Source of the DNA: Paucibacter sp. TC2R-5
Lineage (GTDB): Bacteria > Pseudomonadota > Gammaproteobacteria > Burkholderiales > Burkholderiaceae_C
Assembly: GCF_025717605.1 (NCBI RefSeq)
Contig: NZ_JAJIRQ010000004.1
Location: 132,804-196,803, forward strand
Direction: 5' to 3'
DNA length: 64,000 bases
Shown here: positions 33,676 through 43,778 of the stretch, piece after piece
Position numbering within the stretch: the stretch's first letter is position 1
How the letters are laid out: the number at the start of each line of letters is the position of its first letter
Translations under genes and position numbers: made by a program
Notes under the pieces: generated by a model
Database searches by the model: none
What the model saw: the letters and a program-made list of their open reading frames with translations, nothing else
Told to the model about the DNA's origin: nothing

Positions 33676-36600
33676 GGCATTTTGATCGGCCGGGGATAGG
33701 CGCCAGGCTTTGGCATGACCTTAGGCTTGGAGGCCATCTCCTGCTTCAGATGGGCGATCGCCGCATCCAGCTGCGCGTCGCCACCCAGGAAGGTGGCGCG
33801 TGGTGGGTTGTCCACCTCAATGTCCGGCTTGACGCCTATGCCCTCGATGATGAATTGACCATCGGCCGTCATCTGGCCGCTCTCGGCTGCCCGCATGATG
33901 CCGTTGTCCAGCAAGCGGTTCTGATCCGACAGCCAGACGCCCGCGCCCGAGGTCGTCTTGCCTATCACCGGTGCCAGCCCTAAGCGCTTGATGCCCTCGG
34001 CAAAGGTCTCGCCGTCGGAGTAGGTCTCCTCGTTGGCCAGCACCACCAAATGGCCCCGGAAGGCGTGCTGCATATTCGAGCTGGCCGGCGGCGCGCCTTC
34101 GGGCGAGCGGCGCTGCCAGAAGGCCCAGGCGCGGCGCATGAGCTTCTCCAGAATCCAGCTGTCGATATTGCCGCCGCCGTTGAAGCGCACATCGATGATC
34201 AGCCCCTCGCGGTCGCTGTGGGCATAGAACTCGCGGGCAAAGTCGGCAATATCCTCGCGCCCCATCGCGCGCAGATGTAAATAGCCGATGCGGCCGTCCG
34301 AGGCGGCCTCGACGGCGCGTGCGCGTGCGTAGCGCCAGTCACCATAGCGCAATTGCTGTTCGCGCCGCTGCGCCACCGGGGTGACGACGGCCTGCTTGTC
34401 TTTGCCATCGGCGCTAAGCAGTTGCAGCAGTACCTGCTTGCCAGCCTGGCCGCGCAGCAGCTCGGACGGATGGGCGGCGTCCAAGGCCTTGCGTCCATTC
34501 ACGGTGGTGATCACATCGCCGACCTGGATGCTGACGCCGGGCGCGGCCAAGGGCGAGGCCTCGCTCGGCAGCTCCGGGTCGCTGCGGTAAATCTGCTCGA
34601 CGCGCCAGCCGTTTGGCGCGCGCCCAAGCCGGGCGCCCAGACCCGCCAAACCAGGTGCAGCGGGCTCCTCGGCGGCAGCCCGCACATCGCCGGCACCCAC
34701 CTGGCTGTGCAAGGCGCTCAACTCGCCGACCATCTGCGCCATCAGTTCGGCCAGCTCAAGGCGGTCGGTCACGCGCGCCACCAGCGGCTCGTACTTGGCC
34801 CGCATGGCCTGCCAATCGACGCCGTGCATCTGCTTGTCGTAGAAATAGTCGCGTTGCATGCGCCAGCCGTCGGCAAACATCTGCTGCCACTCCAGCTTGG
34901 GGTCGGTGGCGATCTGCCAATCGCTCCACTTGATTTGAAATTTGGCCGTCTCGGGCGGTAACTTGGCTGTCGCCTCGACCAGCAAGATCTCCGACGCCGC
35001 GCCCGGCGCCGCTGCGCGCACCAGCATCAACTTCTTGCCGTCTGCGCTGAGTTCGAACTCGCGCACATCGGAAGCGACCGTTTCGGGCGAGGCTCCCAGC
35101 CGGTCGATGGTGACCGTCTTCAGGCTGCTCTTGCGCTCGGGCGAGCTGCTCGCTTCGCTTTCCAGCCACCACAGGCGCTTGCCATCAACGCGCAGCTCGC
35201 CGTAATTGGCCGCAGGCAGCGGCAGCTCAAACAAGCGCTCGGCCAGACCGGCCCAAACGATGGCGGGTTTGGAGGCGGGTTTGGCGTCTGCCTTGATGTC
35301 AGGTTTGGCCTCCGCTTTGGCTTCACTCGGGGTCAACTCATCCCGGGGGGCGAAGGGGAAGCTCTGGCCCGGCTGCAGGGCCAGTGCATAGAGCTTGCTG
35401 CGCTTGTCAAAGAAGGGGCCCATATTGCGGTCGCCCCAGGGGCCGCTATTGCCGGTGACCGAGAAGTTGCGCTGAGAGGCGAAGTAGAGCCAGCGCCCAT
35501 CGGGGCTGAAGGCCGGCGCTGCGCTTTCATAACGATCACTGCTGACGGTGCGGGTCTTGCCGTCCGCGACGCTGTAGAGCCGCAGCTGAGCCCGCCCGAC
35601 CGCGCGCAGCGGCTGCGTGAAGGCGAGCGCTTGGCTGTCGGGCGACCAAGTCAGGTGCTCGATGTCTGCGGCCAGCTTGTCATGGCCGATCAGCCGGGTG
35701 GCTGCCGTGCCGCTGGCCTTCAGATCGGTCAGGAACAAGTGCCCTTCCTTGTCGGTATGGGCCAGGTAGCGGCCATCGGGCGAGGGCTGCAGATCGCTGC
35801 GCTGAGCGGTGGCTCCAAAAGTGATTTGTTCGCCGCCACCCAGGCCGTCGGCGGGCAAGCGCCAGACCTCGCGCTCGCCGCTGAAGTCGCACAGCGCAAA
35901 CACCTGGCTGCTGTCGGCGCTGAACACGCTATTGTGGCAGCGGCTGGCGGCCGGCTGCACCAGCTCGGCCCGGCGCAAGTTGCCGGTGCCTTGCGTGGCT
36001 AGGCGGCCGCGGCTGGCCAAGAGCACGCGCTCGCCGTTCGGGGCCAGCGTGGTGCCGGTCAGAAAGTCTTGCGGCTTCTTGATCCAGCGTTGACGCTGCT
36101 GGTCAAAGTCACCCGTCAAAGTGAGCTTCAAGCGCTGGCCCTGGTCGGCTGTGGCAGCTTCCAAGTCGAGCAAATAGATGTCGGCACCGACCGCGACGCT
36201 GACGCGCGTGCCGTCGATCGAGGCATGGCGAATGTCCCAACCCTTGAAGCGGCTGTGCTGGCGCAGGTCCTGGCCCTGGGGGTTGACCGACCAGAGATTG
36301 ACGGTGCCGTCGCGGTCGGACAAAAAGGCGACCCGCTCACCCGTGGCGCTGCGGTAGGGCAGCGGCCGAGAGTCGTTTGCACCCTCGGCAAGCAGCGGCC
36401 GGGCTTCGGCGCTGCCGCTCAAATCCATCGTCCAGAGCCGCGCGATCGCACCGCCCCGGTATTGCCGGGCGTTGTCGCCGCGCAGGCCGTTGCGGGTGAA
36501 ATAGAGCTGCTTGCCGTCGGCGCTGAGCGCGCCGTCGCTGGCCTGGCCCACCGGCAAGGCGCGGCGCTGTGCGGTCTTGGGGTCCACCGCATAGAGCTGA

Positions 36601-36995
36601 TTGATCGGTTGGCCCGATTGCGAGGGGCCGCTGTAAATCACTTCGCCGGCCGGGCCGAAGCCCCAGACCTTCTGGGCCGAGCCTTCCCAGCTGAGTCGTT
36701 TGGGCACACCGCCTTGGATGGGCATGATGTAGACATCGGCGGGGCCGTCGTACTGGGCTACAAAAGCAAGCCATTGGCCGTCGGCCGACACGGCGGGCAT
36801 GCTCTCGGCGCCGGGGTGCGTGGTCAAGCGCTCGGCCCGGCCGCCGTCGGTGGCGGCGCGCCAAATGTCACCCTCGGCGACCAGCAAGAGCTGGGTACCT
36901 CGCAACGCCGGCTGGCGATAAAAACCTTCGGTCTGTGCCTGGGCCGGCAATTGCAATGCGACCAAACAGGCCGCCGTGAGAAGACGCAATTTCAT
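33672..36995 (-). CDS. Periplasmic Tricorn-like S41-family protease
   Basis: 1107 residues. A signal peptide (1-20, ending LPAQA), then about 650 residues of WD40/TolB-like beta-propeller repeats ('[27 protein letters not shown]' and similar), a helical linker, a PDZ-like domain (about 800-885, '[16 protein letters not shown]'-like) and an S41 protease core with '[17 protein letters not shown]' (nucleophile Ser near 993). Tricorn trims peptides from the proteasome; here the signal peptide implies the periplasm. The start at 36995 has AAGGAA upstream. It follows the 5'-nucleotidase gene on the same strand. Confidence 0.85.
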   Translation of the reverse strand: MKLRLLTAACLVALQLPAQAQTEGFYRQPALRGTQLLLVAEGDIWRAATDGGRAERLTTHPGAESMPAVSADGQWLAFVAQYDGPADVYIMPIQGGVPKRLSWEGSAQKVWGFGPAGEVIYSGPSQSGQPINQLYAVDPKTAQRRALPVGQASDGALSADGKQLYFTRNGLRGDNARQYRGGAIARLWTMDLSGSAEARPLLAEGANDSRPLPYRSATGERVAFLSDRDGTVNLWSVNPQGQDLRQHSRFKGWDIRHASIDGTRVSVAVGADIYLLDLEAATADQGQRLKLTLTGDFDQQRQRWIKKPQDFLTGTTLAPNGERVLLASRGRLATQGTGNLRRAELVQPAASRCHNSVFSADSSQVFALCDFSGEREVWRLPADGLGGGEQITFGATAQRSDLQPSPDGRYLAHTDKEGHLFLTDLKASGTAATRLIGHDKLAADIEHLTWSPDSQALAFTQPLRAVGRAQLRLYSVADGKTRTVSSDRYESAAPAFSPDGRWLYFASQRNFSVTGNSGPWGDRNMGPFFDKRSKLYALALQPGQSFPFAPRDELTPSEAKAEAKPDIKADAKPASKPAIVWAGLAERLFELPLPAANYGELRVDGKRLWWLESEASSSPERKSSLKTVTIDRLGASPETVASDVREFELSADGKKLMLVRAAAPGAASEILLVEATAKLPPETAKFQIKWSDWQIATDPKLEWQQMFADGWRMQRDYFYDKQMHGVDWQAMRAKYEPLVARVTDRLELAELMAQMVGELSALHSQVGAGDVRAAAEEPAAPGLAGLGARLGRAPNGWRVEQIYRSDPELPSEASPLAAPGVSIQVGDVITTVNGRKALDAAHPSELLRGQAGKQVLLQLLSADGKDKQAVVTPVAQRREQQLRYGDWRYARARAVEAASDGRIGYLHLRAMGREDIADFAREFYAHSDREGLIIDVRFNGGGNIDSWILEKLMRRAWAFWQRRSPEGAPPASSNMQHAFRGHLVVLANEETYSDGETFAEGIKRLGLAPVIGKTTSGAGVWLSDQNRLLDNGIMRAAESGQMTADGQFIIEGIGVKPDIEVDNPPRATFLGGDAQLDAAIAHLKQEMASKPKVMPKPGAYPRPIKMP

Positions 36996-37054
36996 CAAGC
37001 AATTCCTTGTGGGAGGATGTGTGCGGCGGCGCTGGTGGCGCAGCCGAGGCATTG

Positions 37055-37951
37055 TCAGCGATTCGAGATGCCCGAGGTGACGTGGCCTGCCGGTACATGG
37101 GGCGCGGCGTTTGCGACATGACCGGCCTGGTCATCGAAGAAGAAATCGGGCTCGAACTCGCGCAGGAATTCGCCCTTGGCAAGGCCGCCCAGGAACATCG
37201 CCTCATCAACCTCGATCTGCCAGTTCATCAGCGTGCGGATGGCGCGTTCATGCGCCGGCGCGCTGCGGGCCGTTACCAGCGCGGTGCGCACCCGCATGTC
37301 GCCATTTGGTTGATGCTGCAAACGCTGCAAAGCCTGCAGCACCGGCTTGAACGGTCCGGCCGCCAGAGGCGTGTTGGCGTGGGTGGTCTCATGGCTTTGA
37401 AAGGCATTCAGGCCGTCGCGCTGAAAGACCTGCTCGGCCTCGTCGGAGAACAAGACGGCGTCGCCGTCGAAGGCGATGCGCAGTTCGCGCGGGTGTTCGG
37501 CCGAGGCGCGTGCCGACAGCGGCAGCACCCGTGCGGCGGCCACGCCGGCGGCGAGCGCGGAGCGCACATCGGCCTCGTTGGTGGACAAAAACAGCTGCGC
37601 CTTCAAGGGCCGCAAATAACGCCAGGGTGACTCGCCCCGCGTGAACACGCCGCGCTGCAGCCCCAAGCCGTACTGCGCGGCCGAACGGAACACCCGCATG
37701 CCCGAGACCGGGTCATTGCGCGACAGCACGACGATCTCGACTTGCGCTTGCTCGGGGGTATTGAAGGCCAGGAGTTTGTTGACCAACGAGAAGGCGACGC
37801 CTGGCTTGGCCGGCAGATCTAGCCGGCTTTCTTGCAAGGCCATATAGGCGCGATCATCGCCGGCCTCGAACAGCTCGTTCTCTTCTTCAAAATCAAACAG
37901 CGCGCGGGACGAGATGGCGACGACCAACTGCCCGTCCAGATTGGCTGCCAT
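37055..37951 (-). CDS. 5'-nucleotidase (cytosolic NT5C1A type)
   Basis: 298 residues. Matches the 5-nucleotidase family found in animals as cN-I: 'LVVAISSRALFDFEEENELFE', 'VEIVVLSRNDPVSGMRVF', 'QLFLSTNEADVRSALAAG', 'IAFDGDAVLFSDEAEQVF' and 'AMFLGGLAKGEFLREFEPDFFFDD'. It would cleave phosphate from a nucleoside monophosphate such as AMP. It begins 3 bases after the gspF stop, so it sits in the tail of the T2SS operon although no secretion role is known. Confidence 0.88.
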   Translation of the reverse strand: MAANLDGQLVVAISSRALFDFEEENELFEAGDDRAYMALQESRLDLPAKPGVAFSLVNKLLAFNTPEQAQVEIVVLSRNDPVSGMRVFRSAAQYGLGLQRGVFTRGESPWRYLRPLKAQLFLSTNEADVRSALAAGVAAARVLPLSARASAEHPRELRIAFDGDAVLFSDEAEQVFQRDGLNAFQSHETTHANTPLAAGPFKPVLQALQRLQHQPNGDMRVRTALVTARSAPAHERAIRTLMNWQIEVDEAMFLGGLAKGEFLREFEPDFFFDDQAGHVANAAPHVPAGHVTSGISNR

Positions 37952-37954
37952 GGT

Positions 37955-39166
37955 TTACTTGACCCAGGTGTTCAACTGGATGATAGGCATCAAGACGGCC
38001 AAGACAATCATCAAGACGATGGCTCCCATCACCACAATCAGAATCGGCTCCAGCAAGGTGGCGGCGGCCATCGAGCGGCGTTGCACCTCGACGCTGAGCT
38101 GCTTGGCGGCGCGCTCCAGCATCTGCGGCAATTGCCCGGTCTGCTCACCCAGGCGGGCGAACATCGCCAGGATGCCGGGGAAGCGCTTCTTGCCGGCCAA
38201 GGCCGAGCCCAGTGGCGCACCTTCGCGCACCTGCACCAGCGCGTCGAGCGCGTCGGCCCGCATCGCGCGGTTCGAGAGCGTCTCGGCCGCCGCCTGCAAG
38301 GCTTTCAAAATCGGCACACCGGCGCCCGCCAGCATCGCCAGGGTGCTGGCGAAGCGGGCTGCGTTATAGCCACGCGCTAGACGCCCGAGCAGGGGGAGTT
38401 GCAAGACGCCGGCATCAAAGCGCTGCCTGAAGGCTTCGCCGCGCAGCGCCGCCGACAAGCCCATGCCGCCGGCGACCAGGGTCAAAATCATCAGCCAGCC
38501 CCACTGCCGCACAAAGGCGCTGATGGCTAGCATGGCGACCGTCAGAAACGGCAAGGCCCGCTTGGAATTCGTGAACACGGTTGCGATCTGCGGCACCACA
38601 TAGGTGACCAGAAAGATCACGATCATTACCGAGATCAGCGACACGATGGCCGGGTAGGCCATCGCACCGACCAGCTTGCCGGACAGGTCTTGGCGCTCCT
38701 CCAAATCGTCGGCAAGCTTTTCCAGTACATGGCCGAGCGCGCCACTTTGCTCGCCCGCCGCCACCACGCCGCAGAAGACCTCGTCGAACTCGCGCGGCGC
38801 CGTCGCCAAGGCGCGTGCAAACGAAGCGCCGGCATTGACCTCGGCCTTGAGTTGCGACAGCAGCTCGCGCTGACGGGCATCCTCGCATTCGTCGGTCAAG
38901 GCGGTCAGCGCCCGCTCGACGGGCAGGCCGGAGCCGACCAGACCGGCCAACTGCCTTGTCCAAACGGCCAAAGCCGTTGCATTGAAGACCCGCCTGGTGA
39001 AGCGGCTGCCGCTGGCCTGGCCATGCTGCTGCACCGTCTGTAGGGTCAAGGGCACCTGGCCTTGCGCGCGCAAGAGCGCACGCGCGGCGCGCGGTGTATC
39101 GGCCTCGATCAGGCCGCTGACGCTGCGCCCGGAGGCGTTGAGGGCTTCGTATTTATAGGCCGGCAT
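37955..39166 (-). CDS. gspF: Type II secretion inner-membrane platform protein GspF
   Basis: 403 residues. Two T2SSF domains, each with three membrane helices in all. The first carries 'VDRALTALTDECEDAR'-like 'VERALTALTDE' and 'FCGVVAAGEQSGALGHVLEKLADDLE', and the repeat is 'LAMFARLGEQTGQLPQMLERAAKQL'. It links the ATPase GspE to the pseudopilus. It begins 5 bases after gspE ends. Confidence 0.94.
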   Translation of the reverse strand: MPAYKYEALNASGRSVSGLIEADTPRAARALLRAQGQVPLTLQTVQQHGQASGSRFTRRVFNATALAVWTRQLAGLVGSGLPVERALTALTDECEDARQRELLSQLKAEVNAGASFARALATAPREFDEVFCGVVAAGEQSGALGHVLEKLADDLEERQDLSGKLVGAMAYPAIVSLISVMIVIFLVTYVVPQIATVFTNSKRALPFLTVAMLAISAFVRQWGWLMILTLVAGGMGLSAALRGEAFRQRFDAGVLQLPLLGRLARGYNAARFASTLAMLAGAGVPILKALQAAAETLSNRAMRADALDALVQVREGAPLGSALAGKKRFPGILAMFARLGEQTGQLPQMLERAAKQLSVEVQRRSMAAATLLEPILIVVMGAIVLMIVLAVLMPIIQLNTWVK

Positions 39167-39171
39167 GTTTT

Positions 39172-40593
39172 CTATTCACGCGTGACCCGAATCACTTCTT
39201 CGGCGGACGTAATGCCGGCCGCCACCAGGCGAGCACCGTCGTCGCGCATTGAGCGCAGTCCGCCCGCTTGCGCCGCCGCCAGCAATTCGCTCTCGGCCGC
39301 TTGGCTGTGAATCAGTCCACGCACCTTGTCATTGGCGATCATCAATTCATAGACGCCGGTGCGGCCCTTGTAGCCGGTCTGGCTGCAGGCATCGCAGCCA
39401 ACGGGATGGTAGTGGCCATGTTCATCCGCGCGCTTGCACACCGGACATAACTTGCGAACCAAGCGTTGCGCGAGCACGCCCAAGAGACTGGAGCTGAGCA
39501 AGAAAGGCTCTATGCCCATATCGGTCAAACGTGTCACCGCGCTCACCGCGTCATTGGTGTGCAGCGTGGCCAGCACCAAGTGGCCGGTCAGCGAGGCCTG
39601 GATGGCGATTTGCGCGGTTTCATGGTCGCGGATTTCGCCGATCATGATGACGTCCGGGTCCTGCCGCAGGATTGCGCGCAGCGCCTTGGCGAAGGTCAGG
39701 TCGATCTTGGCATTGACCTGTGTCTGGCCGATGCCGCCCAGCTCGTACTCGATCGGGTCTTCCACGGTCAGCACATTGGTCGTGCCCGTGTCCACCGTCT
39801 GCAAGGAGGCATAGAGGCTGGTGGTCTTGCCGCTACCGGTCGGGCCCGTCACCAAGACGATGCCGTGCGGCTGCTGCACCAGGCGCTTGAAGCTGCTCAG
39901 CACATCGCCGCTCATGCCTAAGCCCTCGAGCGTGAACTTTGATTCGCTCTTGTCCAGCAGTCGCAACACGGCTCGCTCGCCATGCGCCGAGGGTAGGGTT
40001 GAGACCCGCACATCGATGGCGCGCCCGCCGATGCGCAGCGAGATGCGGCCGTCTTGCGGCAAGCGCTTCTCGGCGATATCCAACTCTGCCATGATCTTCA
40101 GGCGCGAGATCAGCGCGGCATGCAGACCACGGTTGGGCTGCACCACCTCGCGCAGCGTGCCGTCGACGCGAAAGCGCACCGAGCTGGCGCGCTCATAGGG
40201 TTCGATATGGATGTCGCTAGCGCCATCCTTGGCGGCCTGCGTCAGTAATGCGTTAAGCATGCGGATGATGGGGGCGTCGTTGGCGGCCTCCAGCAAGTCC
40301 TCAACTGCCGGCAAGTCCTGCATCATGCGGCTCAGATCGACAGCGCTCTCAACCTCGCCGATCACCACCGCCGCGCTCGACTCAGAGCCCGCATAGGCCG
40401 CGTTGATGCGTTCGCTCAGGGTGCTGCGAGGCTCTTGCTCGAAGCGGTCAACGACGTAGAGCCGCTGCACCTCGGACAAGGTGGCCAAGCTGACCTCGGG
40501 CGGCGCCCACAGCACCAGGGTGCTGCCGTCGTCTTCCAGCAGCACGGAATTGGCCTTGGCAAAGGCGTAGGGCAGGGGGTGGCGGATGGCCAT
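39172..40593 (-). CDS. gspE: Type II secretion ATPase GspE
   Basis: 473 residues. Walker A GPTGSGKT at 250-257, 'GEIRDHETAQIA' near 320 and a four-cysteine zinc module (Cys383, 386, 400, 403: CPVC ... CDAC). The N-terminal domain (1-95) is short, which fits a GspE that docks to GspL without the extra N1 domain. Powers pseudopilus assembly. It lies 27 bases after gspD, which ends at 40621. Confidence 0.95.
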   Translation of the reverse strand: MAIRHPLPYAFAKANSVLLEDDGSTLVLWAPPEVSLATLSEVQRLYVVDRFEQEPRSTLSERINAAYAGSESSAAVVIGEVESAVDLSRMMQDLPAVEDLLEAANDAPIIRMLNALLTQAAKDGASDIHIEPYERASSVRFRVDGTLREVVQPNRGLHAALISRLKIMAELDIAEKRLPQDGRISLRIGGRAIDVRVSTLPSAHGERAVLRLLDKSESKFTLEGLGMSGDVLSSFKRLVQQPHGIVLVTGPTGSGKTTSLYASLQTVDTGTTNVLTVEDPIEYELGGIGQTQVNAKIDLTFAKALRAILRQDPDVIMIGEIRDHETAQIAIQASLTGHLVLATLHTNDAVSAVTRLTDMGIEPFLLSSSLLGVLAQRLVRKLCPVCKRADEHGHYHPVGCDACSQTGYKGRTGVYELMIANDKVRGLIHSQAAESELLAAAQAGGLRSMRDDGARLVAAGITSAEEVIRVTRE

Positions 40594-40620
40594 CGGATAT
40601 CAATCTAAAAGGATGGGCGA

Positions 40621-42861
40621 TCAGGGCTGCTGCTGTGGCTGCGGATCAACCACGGCCTTGGGCGGCTTCATGCCTTCGGTGGCTGAGGCCGAACCCGGCA
40701 GAGCCGGCAACACCGGCACGCCGGTATCGGGCAGCACAAAGCTGGGGGCCGGCTGGGATTTTTGCTGCACAGCGCGAATCGACTCGTAGCGATCCAGCGT
40801 CATCTGGTCGGCTGTTTGCTGGTCACGCATCACCACAGGGCGCAGGAAAACCATCAAATTGGTCTTCACCCGCTTGCGGTTTTCGCTCTTGAACAGCGCA
40901 CCCACCAGCGGCAAATTGCCCAGTCCAGGCACCTTGTCGTCACCGTCGCTGTATTCGTCCTTGAGCAGGCCGCCCAGCACAATCGTCTGTCCATCGTCGA
41001 CCACCACGGTGGTTTCGATTGAAGCCTTGTCGGTGGTCGGCCCCAGGCTGGAGGTGCCCGGCACAACGGCGGAGTTTTCTTGGAACACCGTCATGCGCAC
41101 AGTCCCGTTTTCACCGATCTGGCTGCGAATGCGCAGCGTCAGGCCGACGTCCTTGCGATCAACGGTTTGAAAGGGGTTGACGGCGCCGCCGGCGCTGCCG
41201 GTATTGGAGAAGGATCCGGACAAGAAGGGCACGTTCTGGCCGATCACGATCTTGGCTTCTTCATTGTCCAGCGAGACCAGATTTGGCGTTGACAACACGT
41301 TGGCGCCGGCCTGTGACTCCAGGAAGTTGGCGATCGCGCCCAGCGTGTAAAAGCTGCCCAGCTTCTTGAGGAATCCCAGATTGAAGCCCAGCGGTGCGGG
41401 GCTTGCGGTGAGCGCTTTCCCGACGCCTTCTCGGCCGCCTGCAACCGCCAAGGAGCCATTGATGATATTGCTAGATCCAGTGCCGAAATTGGTGCCCACG
41501 CCCGTAATGACGCTGTCGCCCTGGTTGCCGAACAGGTTTTGCCACTGCACGCCGAATTGCGCCGCCTTGCTGGCATCGACCTTGACGATCATGGTTTCGA
41601 CATAGACCTGCGCGCGGCGCGAGTCCAGTTGGTCAATGACGCCACGGATCTGGCGGTAGAACGGGCCTGAGGCCGTGATGATCAGCGAGTTGGTGGCCGG
41701 ATCGGCCTGCACAAAGCCGCCGGTCGAGGGCCCTTGGCTTTGCGCCACCGGCGTGGTGGCCGCCGTGGAGGGGCCGCTGTTATTGCCCTGGCCCGCGCCG
41801 GTCAGCGCGGAGCCACCCAGGTTGCTGCCGATGCCGCCGCTGTTGCTGCCGCTGCCCGAGGCATTGCCCAAACCGCTGCTTGCGCCGCTCGCTCCACCGG
41901 ACCCGCCCGCAAAAGCAGCCCTGAGCACGGTGGCTAGCTTGGTCGCGTCTGCATTCTTCAGATAGACGACATGGATATTGCTGCCGGTGCCGCCGTCGGT
42001 GGGTGGCTGATCGAGCTTGTCTATCATGCCGCGCGCCATCGCCATCCGAGCCGGATTGGAGGCGCGCAGGATCAAGGCATTGCTGCGCGGATCTACCAAC
42101 ACGCTCAGTGACCCGCCGGCTTGGCCTGGCACTGCAGCGGCGCCGCCATCGGCGAGTTTTTGCACCAAGGCGGCGAGGTCGGAGGCGACCGCGTGTTTGA
42201 GCGGGACCACTTCCAGATCTGTGCTGCCTGGTGTGTCCATGGTCGCGATGATGCGGCCCAGGCGCTGCAGATTTTCCGCGTAGTCGGTGATCACCAAGCT
42301 GTTATTGCCCGGATTGGCGTTGATGGTGTTATTGGGGCTGATCAGCGGGCGTAACACGGCCACCAGGTTGTTGGCGTTCTCGTGGTTGAGGCGGAAGATC
42401 TGCGTGATGATTTGATCGCCACGCACATTGCTGGCGCCAACTGCGACCGATCCCGCCTGCAGCTTGGCATCGGCTTCGGGCACGACCTTGTACATGCCGG
42501 TGTTCTCCACCACCGTGAAGCCCAGGCCGCGCAACGCCGCCAGGTAGTTCAGGTAGGCCTCGCGCACGGTCAGGGGTTGCTCGCTGTAGAGCGTGATCTG
42601 GCCCTTGACGCGCGGGTCGATGATGAACTGGCGATCCATCATCACGCCGATGGCGCGGGTGACGGCCTCGATGTCGGCATTGACGAAGTTCAGTGTCACC
42701 GGCGTTTGGGCCTTCAAGGCTGGGCCGCGTGTGCGAGTGCTGGTCTGCGGCAAGCCGCTCGCGGGCTGAGCCCAAGTGGGGTTGACCAAGGCCAAAGCCA
42801 ACAGCGAGAGTCCAGCCTGCCGAGCTCGGCGCGCAATTTGCGGGCGCATTTTCATTGTCAT
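40621..42861 (-). CDS. gspD: Type II secretion outer-membrane secretin GspD
   Basis: 746 residues. A signal peptide (about 1-31), N0 (about 50-130), N1-N2-N3 ring domains and a secretin core (about 505-678) ending in 'VPGLGNLPLVGALFK'. Residues 319-381 form a Gly/Ser/Asn-rich low-complexity insert inside N3. The C-terminus after 700 is Pro/Gln-rich and may hold a pilotin-binding part; no pilotin gene is seen. The first of three closely spaced ATGs (42861) is coupled by ATGA to the gspN stop. Confidence 0.95.
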   Translation of the reverse strand: MTMKMRPQIARRARQAGLSLLALALVNPTWAQPASGLPQTSTRTRGPALKAQTPVTLNFVNADIEAVTRAIGVMMDRQFIIDPRVKGQITLYSEQPLTVREAYLNYLAALRGLGFTVVENTGMYKVVPEADAKLQAGSVAVGASNVRGDQIITQIFRLNHENANNLVAVLRPLISPNNTINANPGNNSLVITDYAENLQRLGRIIATMDTPGSTDLEVVPLKHAVASDLAALVQKLADGGAAAVPGQAGGSLSVLVDPRSNALILRASNPARMAMARGMIDKLDQPPTDGGTGSNIHVVYLKNADATKLATVLRAAFAGGSGGASGASSGLGNASGSGSNSGGIGSNLGGSALTGAGQGNNSGPSTAATTPVAQSQGPSTGGFVQADPATNSLIITASGPFYRQIRGVIDQLDSRRAQVYVETMIVKVDASKAAQFGVQWQNLFGNQGDSVITGVGTNFGTGSSNIINGSLAVAGGREGVGKALTASPAPLGFNLGFLKKLGSFYTLGAIANFLESQAGANVLSTPNLVSLDNEEAKIVIGQNVPFLSGSFSNTGSAGGAVNPFQTVDRKDVGLTLRIRSQIGENGTVRMTVFQENSAVVPGTSSLGPTTDKASIETTVVVDDGQTIVLGGLLKDEYSDGDDKVPGLGNLPLVGALFKSENRKRVKTNLMVFLRPVVMRDQQTADQMTLDRYESIRAVQQKSQPAPSFVLPDTGVPVLPALPGSASATEGMKPPKAVVDPQPQQQP

Positions 42862-43778
42862 CCGATCGAAATGACGGAGCGCGCGCCTTGGCGGCGTCCG
42901 ATGATATTCAGTAAGTTATTCAGGGCCGCTTCGCGTCCCGGTGCGGCCGAGGCCTCGCCCAGAAAGCGGGCCTTGCCTGCCCCCATGGTGCCTTCGCCCG
43001 ACAGTAGCAGGGCGCCGTCCAGCGTGATCAATGTGAGCGTGCTGATGCCTGCCTTGGATTCGTCGCTGCTTTGCGCTGCCAGCGTGAAACGATAGCTGCC
43101 CAAGGGGGCCAGCGTGGAGATGCGCGAGGATAAATTGATCAGATCCAAGTCCAGCTGACCAAACTGGCGCCAGCGCCCTTGCACCCACTCCAGCTTGAAG
43201 TCCCGTGCAGTCAAACGGATAGATCCGCCCAGCTGCAAGGTGTTCCAAGGCGTGCCCAGGCCCGCCAGCAAGCCGGCCGGCCAACGAGCGAGCCAATCCG
43301 CATGGCTGATCAGCGCGACCTCAAACCGACCCCAACCGGGCCGAATCTGCAGTTGCAACTCGCCGTTGATACAGCAGTCTTGGCTGGCCTTTAATGCCAG
43401 CGCCATCCCTTGCACATGCATGGACCAGCGCAGCCGGCCGGGAAGCAGACTGGCGTCGCGGCTGTCCAGGCCGCCGGTCAAGACCAGCACGCCGCTGCCG
43501 TTCCAGATGCTGCCGCGGGTGTCGGTGATCAAGACATGGCCATTGCTGGCCGAGGCCACGCCATGGGCCAACCAACTGGCCGGCGCAAACATGATCAATG
43601 AAAGCAGACCACCGAGTACGGCGCCGGCGATGCTCCAGCGCAGATTGGTTTGGGTGCGGCCGCGCCAAGTCGGCTCGATCTGACGCGAGTCTTGCCATTG
43701 GGTTGGCGCCAACTCGGTCAGCGGCGCCTCGTTGCGGCGGCGTCGGCTGAACCATGATTTCATCGAGAAGGCAGTCAT
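42858..43778 (-). CDS. gspN: Type II secretion protein GspN
   Basis: 306 residues. A basic cytoplasmic N-terminus, one membrane helix (about 47-69), then a beta-rich GspN domain with 'GHVLITDTRGSIWNGSGVLVLTGGLDSRDASLLPGRLRWSM'. GspN occurs only in some T2SSs, especially in betaproteobacteria and Xanthomonas, and its function is unclear. The frame is open for 126 more codons upstream, but that overlaps gspM entirely and is rejected. The start at 43778 overlaps the gspM stop by ATGA. Confidence 0.85.
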   Translation of the reverse strand: MTAFSMKSWFSRRRRNEAPLTELAPTQWQDSRQIEPTWRGRTQTNLRWSIAGAVLGGLLSLIMFAPASWLAHGVASASNGHVLITDTRGSIWNGSGVLVLTGGLDSRDASLLPGRLRWSMHVQGMALALKASQDCCINGELQLQIRPGWGRFEVALISHADWLARWPAGLLAGLGTPWNTLQLGGSIRLTARDFKLEWVQGRWRQFGQLDLDLINLSSRISTLAPLGSYRFTLAAQSSDESKAGISTLTLITLDGALLLSGEGTMGAGKARFLGEASAAPGREAALNNLLNIIGRRQGARSVISIG

